From Psettodes erumei (lineage: Eukaryota; Chordata; Actinopteri; Pleuronectiformes; Psettodidae), in NCBI GenBank assembly GCA_016785225.1, contig JAFBJZ010000660.1, positions 5,269,001-5,333,000 of the forward strand: 64,000 nucleotides of DNA. The letters are read 5' to 3'. A program made the translations under genes and the position numbers. Positions 43,907 through 50,451 of this stretch are shown one piece after another. Within the stretch, counting starts at the first letter, position 1. Each line of letters starts with the position of its first letter. The notes beneath the pieces are model-generated. The model made no database searches and was not told the DNA's origin. It saw nothing but the letters and a program-made list of their open reading frames with translations.

Positions 43907-46900
43907 TAATGCAAGTAGAGCTTGTCAAAATAAAACAAAAAATTGTGTCTGTGTAGGGGAGATGTGTGAAGAAATGGAGGATATGTGTGCCCCAGGACGA
44001 AGCCCGTGCCAACATCAGTCTACCTGCCTCATCACCTCCACTGGACCAAAGTAAGAATTTGCTCCTTGTACGAGATATAGCGACAAAAATATGTTATAGA
44101 CAGACTTGGAGGAAGCTGTGTCTGTTTTCAGCTTGATTTCAGTATTGTGCTTGTGTGTTGCAGGTGTGTGTGCTCTCCTGGTTATGTTGGTGATGACTGC
44201 AGCGTAGACTATAATGACTGTGAGGAGCATCGCTGTCAGAATGGAGCTCATTGTGTAGATGAGCTAAACGGATACTCCTGCATCTGTCCTGAAGGGTACA
44301 GGTGAGAAGAGCAAAAATTCAACATGCACTAGCTTCATTTTTGCGACCGAGCCTATTCTGCTTAACTAATATTATCCTCCCAAAATAATCACTTACTCTC
44401 TCTTTTCCTGGTTACAGTGGTCAGTTGTGCGAGGTTCCCCCATCTCCACTGTCTGTGTGTGAGCTGGCTGACTGCCAGAACAATGCCCCATGTGTGGAAC
44501 GTGGTGGACGGGCCCTCTGTCAGTGTCCTCCAGAGTTTGGGGGGCCACGCTGCGAGAAGCTGGTCAGTGTCAACTTCATTGACAGAGACTCCTACCTGCT
44601 GCTCTCTGATCTCAAGAACTGGCCTCAGGCTAACATCACCCTGCAGGTAATCACAGTGTGTTGTTATCTTTATTTTTTCTATGTTGACATTGCGTTTATG
44701 ACATCTGAGGTATTCAAACTTTGAATGCAAACATTGCAGGTGTCAACAGCTGAGGATAATGGTATTTTACTGTACAATGGAGATAACGATCATATTGCAG
44801 TGGAGCTCTACCAAGGTCATGTCAAGGTCAGCTATGACCCTGGCAGCCAGCCCGGACATGCCATCTATAGGTAAGTTGCAATATACCATTCGGAAGCCTC
44901 AACTTTACTGTCACTGTGGGCTGATTCCAGACTACAGTGACTCGATCTCATGTCATATCTCCGTTTTCCTTTTCCAGCACTGAGACGATCAATGATGGCC
45001 AGTTCCACACAGTGGAGCTGGTGACATTTGACCAGATGGTGAACCTGTCCATTGACGGGGGTCTCCCTACCACGATGGACAGTTTTGGGGCAGTGCGGCC
45101 CCTCAACGGAGAGGCTCCACTATACGTGGGGGGTAGGGGCCCTCTCCAGAACACACCTCCCTCCTCTGCAGGCACTCTTATCTACTACACTACTGTCAAT
45201 CACCACCCCTCCCCCTCGCTTTGTCACCACCGCAACCAATCCCTCCCCTTAATCTTGCAACCCCCATCCTACCTCCACCCAAACCTTGTCCTCAACCCAC
45301 ACCATGCTCACCTTAGGTTATGACTGTGTTTGCTAGGGGCCATGCATTAAAACAAAACACTCTCAATACACAATATTCACACATTTGCAATGAACAAAAT
45401 AACCCATTTCAACTTGAGAATGTAACATAATTTGCAAAAATTATCATCACAATTTATTAGTGAACATACAATACACCAATTTGTCCATTTCTCTTGTATT
45501 TTTTTACAACACATTTTAAAATGCGTAAAGTATGCCCTCTAGTGATTACCATAAAAACTACCAGACACGGTCTTAAAATTTGTTTTTATTTGCATGAGTT
45601 TTTCCTTGCACAAAATGCAGCCGCATTTACTTTATTTTGGGATGCAGCCACTCTTGACAAAATTCACAAACTTTGACTTTTAGACCTATTCGGGACCAAA
45701 TAAAGCCTGTCTGTCAATCATTGTCATGTGGGTCTCATCTCAAGTTTCAAATGAGTTTGCTCAGGAGTGGCTCAGAATTTGTACAGTTTGTATCAGTGCT
45801 GTGATGTGCTGTGTCGTGCTGTACTGTTCTTCATTCATACAACACTATAGGAGACATGCTTCCATACTGTACCTTTTTGCCTTTTGCTATCCTCTCTTTC
45901 AAGGATGATGTGTCTTGTGGTGCAAATGCAAAACATCAAAGTCAAAATTTAAAGAAGAGTTGCATATATTAATTTGGCAAACTATTTGCACTTTTGGGAC
46001 ACATGTGTTTGAAAATGCCTTTCCTCCATTACTCTCATACCAGCCCTGTGTTAGCTGTCTGTTTGTGGTCCAGTCTGCCTCTTACACATGTAAACATCTT
46101 CTCCTGTCTCCTCCTCCAGGCATGCCAGTGGATGTACACTCGGGTGCTTTCCGTCTCTGGCAGATCCAGAATGGTTCCAGTTTCCATGGCTGTATCCAAA
46201 ACCTGTACATTAACAACGAGCTCCAAGACTTCACCAAGACCCAGATGAAGCCCGGTGTGGTACCGGGCTGTGAGCCCTGCAAGAAGATCTACTGTGTACA
46301 TGGCATCTGCCAGCCTGATGGGGTCCAGGGACCAGTGTGCCACTGCCAGCCAGGTTGGAGTGGGCCACACTGTGACCAGCCTGCTACCAACCCCTGCCAG
46401 GGCAGCAAGTATGTGAGCAAATGTGCTAGAATTTATGTTACACAGCAAAGATCTTAATGACCATTTGTCTTTCCATACAATGAAAGAAGTAATTAAATCC
46501 TGTAGTTGTCAAAGTACAAATACAACAACAGGTTAAGCTGTTCCAAGCAAAGGTCCTGCATTCAAAATCATATCAAAGAAGAATTATGGAAGTATCAGGA
46601 AAGTTAAAGTTTAAAAAATGGCCCATGTTAATGACTTATTATAAATCACTATATTATTAGTTTACACTCATGCTACAATGTGTGACTCGCATTTCATTAT
46701 TGGCTAAGCTGGATTTAGTTTCAACAGCACAGGTACCATAGTTTGGTGCTTCATGTCCTAGTGTTTGTGCTCCAGCCAAGGGGTCACAAAATAAATCTGA
46801 GAGATTATTAGATGATTAATGGAGTAAGACTAAAGGAAAGAAGTTCTACTGCACAAATTCTCAAAATATCCCTTTGTTCTTTATTTAAAAAACAACCCTT

Positions 46901-47828
46901 TTTATTATATTTGCATTTTCAAAATGCCACTTTGGTGACAGTTAACAACTCAGTGATATTTGAAATGTGGCATGAGGCCCTGACTACACACTGCTTTTAT
47001 GTAAGGGTCACAGGACAAAATGTTTGTGAACCATCATTAAAAATGTATTATATTTCAAAAGCTGTTTTAATGAAAAATCTTAGTCTGACAGATAGAGTGT
47101 ATCTGTCAGATAAATGTAGTTAAGACTTCATTCAGTAATGTAGTTGTAAACCTGAATAAAATAGCATAAAATGATGCAAAGGTATTTCAAAATGGTCCTC
47201 AAGTACAGTACTTGGGAAGATGCAAATCCACGATACTGCTCTTTTTGAGCAGGAGGTTTGATCATGGTCACTGTCTCTTACTAGGTGCGTCCATGGAAAG
47301 TGCATCCCACTGGACACTCAATCCTACCGCTGCGAGTGTGTGGAGGGTTACCGTGGTGCCCTATGTAACCAACAGGGCGAGCTCTTCAACCCCTGCCGTC
47401 GCCTGTCCTGCAAACATGGTCGCTGCCAGATCTCAGACTCAGGAGATGCCTACTGTCATTGTGAAACCGGCTACACTGGAGAACTTTGTGACACAGGTTG
47501 GCTTGCTCTATGCTGCTCTGCAATCCTAAAAACAAGGTATAAAGGTATTAAGTAATTACTAATGTCTGCGGTTGTTTCCTGCTCCCTAGAGTCTGAGTGC
47601 CGAGGGGAGCCTGTGCGAGACTTCTATCAGGTTCAGCGTGGCTACGCCATCTGCCAGACAACGCGTATTGTCTCTTGGGTGGAGTGTACCGGAGCTTGTG
47701 ACACAGGGGCCTGTTGTGCCAGCCAGCGAATGAAGCGCAGGAAATACACCTTTGAATGCAGTGATGGAACCTCCTTCAGTGAGGAAGTGGAAAAGACCAT
47801 CAAGTGCGGCTGCGTGGGCTGCATGTAG
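14222..47828 (+). CDS. slit1: slit1 (Slit guidance ligand 1), 33 exons, 5' partial
   Basis: Secreted, multidomain axon-guidance ligand that binds Robo receptors through its second LRR domain and acts as a repellent outside the cell. Thirty-three exons can be placed by AG/GT borders and by residue-level similarity to SLIT1. Their lengths add to 4183 nt and read in one frame to TAG at 47826-47828, giving 1393 residues; human SLIT1 is about 1534, so about 140 N-terminal residues (signal peptide, first cap, first LRRs; four exons by the human count) lie upstream. Order seen: end of D1, then D2, D3 and D4 (each capped by Cys-rich LRRNT/LRRCT), EGF1-6, laminin G, EGF7-9, cystine knot. SLIT1-type residues include [12 protein letters not shown] in the knot and [17 protein letters not shown] in laminin G. 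Teleosts carry slit1a and slit1b; I cannot say which this is. Confidence 0.96.
15051..15122 (+). CDS. slit1: slit1 visible exon 2: D1 leucine-rich repeat
   Basis: 72-nt LRR exon reading [15 protein letters not shown], near-identical to the SLIT1 D1 repeat. Acceptor CCGCAG, donor GTAAGT. Confidence 0.95.
16000..16044. repeat. (GT)n microsatellite
   Basis: GT run with ATGTATGT interruptions near its 3' end, in the intron before visible exon 3. Confidence 0.9.
16378..16449 (+). CDS. slit1: slit1 visible exon 3: last D1 leucine-rich repeat
   Basis: 72-nt exon reading [15 protein letters not shown] then NHMPKLRT. It ends TT|GTAAGC, so the next codon is completed as TTC (Phe), as in human SLIT1 (LRTF). 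Confidence 0.95.
17252..17415 (+). CDS. slit1: slit1 visible exon 4: LRRCT cap of D1
   Basis: 164-nt exon encoding the C-terminal cap of D1: [18 protein letters not shown], then FTQC and EFSC, giving the four capping cysteines. Donor GTAAGA. Confidence 0.95.
17416..21423 (+). other. slit1 intron between D1 and D2
   Basis: About 4 kb without a recognisable exon on either strand. It contains an imperfect short direct repeat near 20149-20256, described separately, and otherwise nothing I can assign. Confidence 0.7.
20149..20256 (+). repeat. imperfect ~63-bp tandem duplication
   Basis: CCTGATCCCAGGCCTGTCAA at 20149 and CCTGATCCCAGATCTGTCAA at 20212, each followed by GCCAT and AGATCA; a third, weaker copy (CCCAGGTCTGTCAAA) lies near 20322. 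Confidence 0.7.
21424..21571 (+). CDS. slit1: slit1 visible exon 5: LRRNT cap of D2
   Basis: 148-nt exon with the N-terminal cap [14 protein letters not shown] followed by [18 protein letters not shown], nearly the human SLIT1 sequence. It opens D2, the Robo Ig1-binding domain of Slits. The preceding [11 protein letters not shown] linker is less conserved. Confidence 0.95.
21572..25936 (+). other. slit1 intron within D2
   Basis: About 4.4 kb with no exon recognised. Contains short (TC)n/(CA)n tracts near 23571-23622 and a (CA)n tract near 24284-24304. Confidence 0.7.
25937..26008 (+). CDS. slit1: slit1 visible exon 6: D2 leucine-rich repeat 1
   Basis: 72-nt LRR exon: [15 protein letters not shown] then SPYKKLRRI. 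Acceptor CTCCAG, donor GTAAGT. Part of the concave Robo-binding surface in Slit D2. Confidence 0.95.
26009..28550 (+). other. slit1 intron within D2
   Basis: About 2.5 kb without an exon. A CpG-dense patch lies near 26380-26550, and a pure (CA)n tract at 28131-28182. Confidence 0.7.
28131..28182. repeat. (CA)n microsatellite
   Basis: About 26 uninterrupted CA units, among the longest pure runs in the window. Confidence 0.95.
28551..28622 (+). CDS. slit1: slit1 visible exon 7: D2 leucine-rich repeat 2
   Basis: 72-nt LRR exon: [15 protein letters not shown] then QGLRSLNSL, as in SLIT1. Separated from the next exon by an intron of only 106 nt. Confidence 0.95.
28729..28800 (+). CDS. slit1: slit1 visible exon 8: D2 leucine-rich repeat 3
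   Basis: 72-nt LRR exon: [15 protein letters not shown] then DGLYALQLL. Acceptor TCTCAG, donor GTAAGT. Confidence 0.95.
29063..29206 (+). CDS. slit1: slit1 visible exon 9: D2 leucine-rich repeats 4 and 5
   Basis: 144-nt exon with two fused LRR modules: [15 protein letters not shown] and [15 protein letters not shown]. The 2 x 72 length shows loss of the ancestral intron between repeats, also seen in other vertebrate slits. Confidence 0.95.
30185..30348 (+). CDS. slit1: slit1 visible exon 10: LRRCT cap of D2
   Basis: 164-nt exon: [19 protein letters not shown], then [20 protein letters not shown] and FRCS. Four capping cysteines plus a basic patch, nearly invariant in Slits. Confidence 0.95.
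31261..31287. repeat. 10-bp inverted repeat upstream of the slit1 microexon
   Basis: GTCATATATA (31261-31270) and TATATATGAC (31278-31287), spacer AGCTCTC. It ends 84 nt before the 24-nt exon. Confidence 0.85.
31372..31395 (+). CDS. slit1: slit1 visible exon 11: 24-nt microexon
   Basis: Only 24 nt, encoding AKEQYFIP between D2 and D3. Flanked by a TCATCACAG acceptor and GTGAGT donor. The octapeptide matches SLIT1 exactly, and skipping it would keep the frame. A strong inverted repeat lies 84 nt upstream. Confidence 0.93.
31396..34162 (+). other. slit1 intron between D2 and D3
   Basis: About 2.8 kb with no exon found. It contains pyrimidine-rich stretches and short CT and CA tracts. The open frame at 32480-32938 shows no similarity I recognise. 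Confidence 0.7.
34163..34307 (+). CDS. slit1: slit1 visible exon 12: LRRNT cap of D3
   Basis: 145-nt exon: [16 protein letters not shown], then [14 protein letters not shown] and [11 protein letters not shown]. The GTED start follows the YFIP microexon as in SLIT1. Confidence 0.95.
34480..34554 (+). CDS. slit1: slit1 visible exon 13: D3 leucine-rich repeat 1
   Basis: 75-nt LRR exon, one codon longer than the 72-nt norm: [15 protein letters not shown] then [10 protein letters not shown]. Acceptor TCTCTAG, donor GTAACA (weaker than the others). Confidence 0.94.
34652..34795 (+). CDS. slit1: slit1 visible exon 14: D3 leucine-rich repeats 2 and 3
   Basis: 144-nt double LRR exon: [15 protein letters not shown] and [15 protein letters not shown]. 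The preceding intron is only 97 nt. Confidence 0.95.
34909..35052 (+). CDS. slit1: slit1 visible exon 15: D3 leucine-rich repeats 4 and 5
   Basis: 144-nt double LRR exon: [15 protein letters not shown] and [15 protein letters not shown] then DTLQTLSTL. Donor GTGAGG. Confidence 0.95.
35139..35305 (+). CDS. slit1: slit1 visible exon 16: LRRCT cap of D3
   Basis: 167-nt exon: [19 protein letters not shown], then [18 protein letters not shown] and FRCEE. The preceding intron is only 86 nt, making exons 12-16 a compact cluster. Confidence 0.95.
36068..36200 (+). CDS. slit1: slit1 visible exon 17: LRRNT cap of D4
   Basis: 133-nt exon: [19 protein letters not shown], then [19 protein letters not shown]. 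Acceptor TTCCCAG, donor GTGAGT. Confidence 0.95.
36544..36592. repeat. (GT)n microsatellite
   Basis: About 23 GT units followed by GCGCGC. Confidence 0.95.
36735..36814. repeat. (CA)n microsatellite, interrupted
   Basis: About 80 bp of CA with AAACAAAC and CGCAAAC interruptions, 142 bp after the GT tract and complementary to it. Confidence 0.95.
37875..37943 (+). CDS. slit1: slit1 visible exon 18: D4 leucine-rich repeat 1
   Basis: 69-nt LRR exon, one codon short of the 72-nt norm as expected for this repeat: [20 protein letters not shown]. Acceptor GTCCAG. Confidence 0.94.
38031..38102 (+). CDS. slit1: slit1 visible exon 19: D4 leucine-rich repeat 2
   Basis: 72-nt LRR exon: [15 protein letters not shown] then ANMSQLTTL. 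The intron before it is 87 nt. Confidence 0.95.
38226..38297 (+). CDS. slit1: slit1 visible exon 20: D4 leucine-rich repeat 3
   Basis: 72-nt LRR exon: [15 protein letters not shown] then SGLHSLRLL. Acceptor TTGCAG, donor GTGAGT. Confidence 0.95.
38298..41711 (+). other. slit1 intron within D4
   Basis: About 3.4 kb, no exon found. A CpG-dense island of about 50 nt near 39402-39455 stands out from the AT-rich surroundings. A (GT)n tract lies at 39126-39148. Confidence 0.7.
39126..39148. repeat. (GT)n microsatellite
   Basis: Short GT run followed by GCGCATG. Confidence 0.9.
41712..41783 (+). CDS. slit1: slit1 visible exon 21: D4 leucine-rich repeat 4
   Basis: 72-nt LRR exon: [15 protein letters not shown] then NDVASLSHL. 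The acceptor is CCAAAG, less pyrimidine-rich at -3 than its neighbours, but frame and protein match fix it. Confidence 0.93.
41784..42916 (+). other. slit1 intron before the D4 cap
   Basis: About 1.1 kb. No exon or RNA gene recognised. Confidence 0.7.
42917..43080 (+). CDS. slit1: slit1 visible exon 22: LRRCT cap of D4
   Basis: 164-nt exon: [19 protein letters not shown], then [20 protein letters not shown] and FECTG. In Slits D4 is the domain implicated in dimerisation and heparan sulfate binding. Confidence 0.95.
43158..43282 (+). CDS. slit1: slit1 visible exon 23: EGF-like repeat 1
   Basis: 125-nt exon: [17 protein letters not shown], then [10 protein letters not shown]. It ends in phase 0, unlike the LRR exons. 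Confidence 0.94.
43382..43479 (+). CDS. slit1: slit1 visible exon 24: end of EGF1, start of EGF2
   Basis: 98-nt exon: [20 protein letters not shown] then [13 protein letters not shown]. Acceptor TCTCAG, donor GTAAGG. Confidence 0.94.
43574..43713 (+). CDS. slit1: slit1 visible exon 25: end of EGF2, EGF3
   Basis: 140-nt exon: [12 protein letters not shown], then [16 protein letters not shown] and [14 protein letters not shown]. The D-x-D-D/N pattern and aromatic residue are those of a calcium-binding EGF module. Confidence 0.95.
43841..43910. repeat. (AAT)n trinucleotide repeat
   Basis: About 70 bp of ATA/AAT triplets, preceded by GATGAT, in the 243-nt intron between visible exons 25 and 26. 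Confidence 0.93.
43957..44050 (+). CDS. slit1: slit1 visible exon 26: first half of EGF4
   Basis: 94-nt exon: [20 protein letters not shown] then [11 protein letters not shown]. The acceptor lies 46 nt after an (AAT)n expansion. Confidence 0.93.
44164..44301 (+). CDS. slit1: slit1 visible exon 27: end of EGF4, EGF5
   Basis: 138-nt exon: [12 protein letters not shown], then [16 protein letters not shown] and [16 protein letters not shown]5 again has a calcium-binding signature. Confidence 0.95.
44418..44646 (+). CDS. slit1: slit1 visible exon 28: EGF5 end, EGF6, start of laminin G
   Basis: 229-nt exon ending in phase 0. GQLC closes EGF5, the linker EVPPSPLSV follows, then EGF6 ([12 protein letters not shown] to PPEFGGPRC) and the laminin-G start [19 protein letters not shown]. 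In SLIT2 the EGF5-EGF6 linker carries the proteolytic site after Arg; here it is short and has no Arg or Lys. Confidence 0.95.
44740..44870 (+). CDS. slit1: slit1 visible exon 29: laminin G
   Basis: 131-nt exon: [20 protein letters not shown] then [16 protein letters not shown]. Strongly SLIT1-like; SLIT2 reads [20 protein letters not shown] here. Confidence 0.95.
44978..45132 (+). CDS. slit1: slit1 visible exon 30: laminin G
   Basis: 155-nt exon: [20 protein letters not shown] then [13 protein letters not shown] and EAPLYVGG. Donor GTAGGG. Confidence 0.95.
45133..46119 (+). other. slit1 intron within laminin G
   Basis: 987 nt, no exon found. The start is C-rich, the remainder AT-rich. Confidence 0.75.
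46120..46408 (+). CDS. slit1: slit1 visible exon 31: laminin G end, EGF7, start of EGF8
   Basis: 289-nt exon: [37 protein letters not shown], then EGF7 ([14 protein letters not shown] to [10 protein letters not shown]) and the opening of EGF8. Donor GTATGT. Confidence 0.95.
46409..47284 (+). other. slit1 intron within EGF8
   Basis: 876 nt, AT-rich. Contains a perfect 11-bp inverted repeat at 47084-47110. No exon seen. Confidence 0.75.
47084..47110. repeat. perfect 11-bp inverted repeat
   Basis: TCTGACAGATA (47084-47094) and TATCTGTCAGA (47100-47110), spacer GAGTG, in the last third of a slit1 intron. Confidence 0.88.
47285..47496 (+). CDS. slit1: slit1 visible exon 32: EGF8 and EGF9
   Basis: 212-nt exon: [20 protein letters not shown], then [12 protein letters not shown] and [12 protein letters not shown]. 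Acceptor TTACTAG. Confidence 0.95.
47590..47828 (+). CDS. slit1: slit1 visible exon 33: C-terminal cystine knot and stop
   Basis: 239 nt including TAG at 47826-47828. Begins [14 protein letters not shown], continues [12 protein letters not shown] and [15 protein letters not shown], and ends CGCVGCM, the CTCK module of Slits. Final residues CVGCM against human CALCA. Confidence 0.96.
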
Positions 47829-47872
47829 CACCATTCCCTCTCATTTCCTGCTGCTGCCGCAGAGCAGAAGAT

Positions 47873-47968
47873 AGAAAGGAAGAGTGGAAGTAAGGAAGGA
47901 AGGAAGGAAAGAAGGAAGAGAGAGGACAGGAGGTAAGCGAGGGAGGAAAGAAAGAAAGAAAGAAAGAG
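47873..47968 (+). repeat. purine-only GGAA/AAAG tract in the slit1 3' UTR
   Basis: Almost pure A/G sequence starting 45 nt after the stop: GGAAGGAAGGAAAGAAGGAA, then GAGAGAGG and AAAGAAAGAAAGAAAGAAAG. Confidence 0.85.
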
Positions 47969-48974
47969 ATTATAAAGAATATATATAAAACCTCTATCTA
48001 TATATTATGGACAACAATGTTTGTAAAATAGGACATTTCCTCCCCTTCCAAGGATGTGTGACCCACAGTAACACAGAGAAGCCAACATTGTGAGCAACAA
48101 TGTAGAGGTGACAACAACAGCAACAAATCCATTGTATCTGCAACATTGTTCAAATGGGTCCAGAGAGATCAAAGGTGTTGCATTCAGATTGAGGCATCCA
48201 ACCCAATTTTCCAAATGTGAACTCCCCATCCATCTGTGAGGCCTCTGACAGCCACCATCTACAATCTTTACTTCATGGAGTGAGGACAGTGGGGTCTAAG
48301 AATGGCAAAGGAGAGGTAGATAAAGACAAAAAGAGGGAAACAGAGGGATACAAAAAGAAGCTGGACCATTTGACTTGGCAAAGCTATCTTGAGTTGAGCT
48401 TGGCTGTGTTACCTGGACTGGGCTGGATGTGGTTTTGGGGGCTGAGTTAAAGTTGTCGTTGTTGGTTTGGTGAAGCAATTTCTCTGCTAGGATGCAGTCA
48501 TCCATCCACTCATGCACATGTAGAAGTGAACAAAGAAAAGGTCAAAGTTAGAGCGGCACATAATCCAGTGCAGGATGTTGTGGCTTTTGAAGCCAGGTGG
48601 TCTGGTGTCACAGTTGTTTACTGTGAGGTACCGTAACATAGAAACTTCATAAAGATAGAGACTGCACTGACTAGCAGCACTGAAAATGACATTCACCTCT
48701 CTGAAGTTTAAGATCACATGCATGGCATACATATATTTACCGCTTGTAAAAGTGAGAGAGCTTGTATGGTGCAACTATCGATCCTGTTTGTACTGCAAAC
48801 CAGTCTGGCACAGGTGGTGCTCAGTGGTTGTCACCCAGCATGCATTGCGTCAGGGTAAGGATGATTTGCGTAATCCCACCCCTTTTTGAGCAGGAGGGCA
48901 TTTAGCCTGGCTCCTCTTGATGCTTGCAGTATTAAACTTGTGCAAACTGTTGCATGTGAGGAGAACAGTTTGCC

Positions 48975-48980
48975 AATAAA
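48975..48980 (+). promoter_or_regulatory. candidate polyadenylation signal AATAAA
   Basis: First AATAAA after the slit1 stop, about 1.15 kb downstream, with T-rich sequence some 60 nt further on (49066-49110). Confidence 0.35.
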
Positions 48981-49197
48981 TATGTAGAACTTCTTAATAT
49001 CATTATAAATATTATTACAAAACAAAAGGTTGCAGAATCATTTTCTGAATTTAGTTTTGTTTTGTCTAATTTCTCATTGATTTGTTTTTATTTTTTTATA
49101 TTTTGTTATATTTGTCTCATGATGCAATCTAACTCCTTTAGCTGCCCCCCATCCTTTCCCAACAACCCTTTATATAGAAATGCCTAACAGATTCTAA

Positions 49198-49219
49198 TAT
49201 ATATATATATATATATATT
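49198..49219. repeat. (TA)n microsatellite
   Basis: About 11 TA units in the probable slit1 3' UTR. Confidence 0.9.
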
Positions 49220-50022
49220 TGTATTTCATTTTGCTATAGTATTTTTCTATGTTAAAGAGTAAGTCTGTTTCTGGAAACTTTGGGACCAGTGGAAAGGCGT
49301 TCAGTTGGTTCCCTAGGTGTTTTTATTTGTTGATCTCACTTGCTCCAACAAAGTAATTAATTATGTTAATTGGCCAAAAATACAGCAGCAAGTTGGCCAA
49401 GTTGTACAGGAGGCAGTATTGATCTAGAAATATGTTTAATATTGTATATGTTGTCTTCCATGTGAATATTACATCTAATTCATGAGAGTCTGTGCTTGTT
49501 TTTATTTATTTTATCTTAAAGGCATTTTTCCTGTTGAAAGTGAAAGGCATAAATGTTGCAGACATTCAAGTATTTTCAAAAAATTCAAAAAGATGAAAAA
49601 ATATAAAATAATAAACAAAAATAGCATAAAAATCTGTAAGGTATTTGTAACATCCCTTAATGGCAATTTACGACAGTGTTTTTCCTCCTCTCTGGCTCAG
49701 ACATTTCTCATTTGCTGCAGGAGCTGGAATTATGTAATATCGCCCCTTGAATTTACCTTGTAATTACCGTAATGCTTAAAGGCTTCTGATTGTTTTATCA
49801 TGTTCATTTTGTTGATGTGATTGGTTGTATTTGTATCATTTTTAATTTGAGAGTTTGCCATAGAAAGAAGGTAGTCAAGCTCAACTGATCATAAGCTGCT
49901 GTCAAGCCAGAAGAAATGGGATGAAGTTGCCTGTGCGGACAATGATCATATTAAGGTACATCATCCTAGATTTGTTGGAAAGGGCAACTGTGTAAAGCAT
50001 TATATACCTACTACTGACAGAT

Positions 50023-50028
50023 AATAAA
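50023..50028 (+). promoter_or_regulatory. candidate distal polyadenylation signal AATAAA
   Basis: AATAAA about 2.2 kb after the slit1 stop, followed within 40 nt by TGTCTGTCAGTTTTG, a plausible GU-rich downstream element. It is the last AATAAA I saw before the satellite. Confidence 0.4.
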
Positions 50029-50451
50029 TGAGAGAGGTCTGGACATTTCAATGTCTGTCAGTTTTGACTGGCTATCCACACAAAAAAAGAAGAATGATGC
50101 CAAGTACAATGAACACAACAGTCATACCTGAATGTATAAATGTGTATAGATAAATATGACCTATGCTTACTTATGAAGTGGTAACTTTTAGCTGTTATTT
50201 AGTTTCCATTGTAAGATATAGAAATCACATATGGTTGAATAAGTAACAGTCCATCAGGATGGCTTAAGGCATTGTTGTCCCTGCAGATTGGGATTGTGTT
50301 TATCCATTTTGCTGATCTAAATGTTAAAGGTCTCTTTATATTGTGAAAGGCTGTGGACTGATCTCAGCTTGGTACAATCCCATGTCACAGAGCTCCTATT
50401 CATGTTGCTCCCCAAGTTAACTTTGTTTTACATGCTGTTGATGTGATCCCA

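Larger units (their letters stand above)
47829..50451 (+). other. probable slit1 3' UTR and downstream flank
   Basis: Noncoding stretch after the slit1 stop. It begins with a purine-rich GGAA/AAAG tract, then becomes AT-rich with several AATAAA hexamers (48975, 49610, 50023) and ATTTA-type elements. The end of the transcript cannot be fixed from sequence alone. Confidence 0.6.

Noticed and set aside
14294..47589. miR-218 precursor in a slit intron
   Set aside because: miR-218 is hosted by SLIT2 and SLIT3. I looked for its seed-containing mature sequence in these introns and did not see it.
14222..47828. Assignment to slit2 or slit3
   Set aside because: Laminin-G and knot residues match SLIT1 rather than SLIT2 ([26 protein letters not shown]), and the convergent LCOR-type gene fits the SLIT1 locus.
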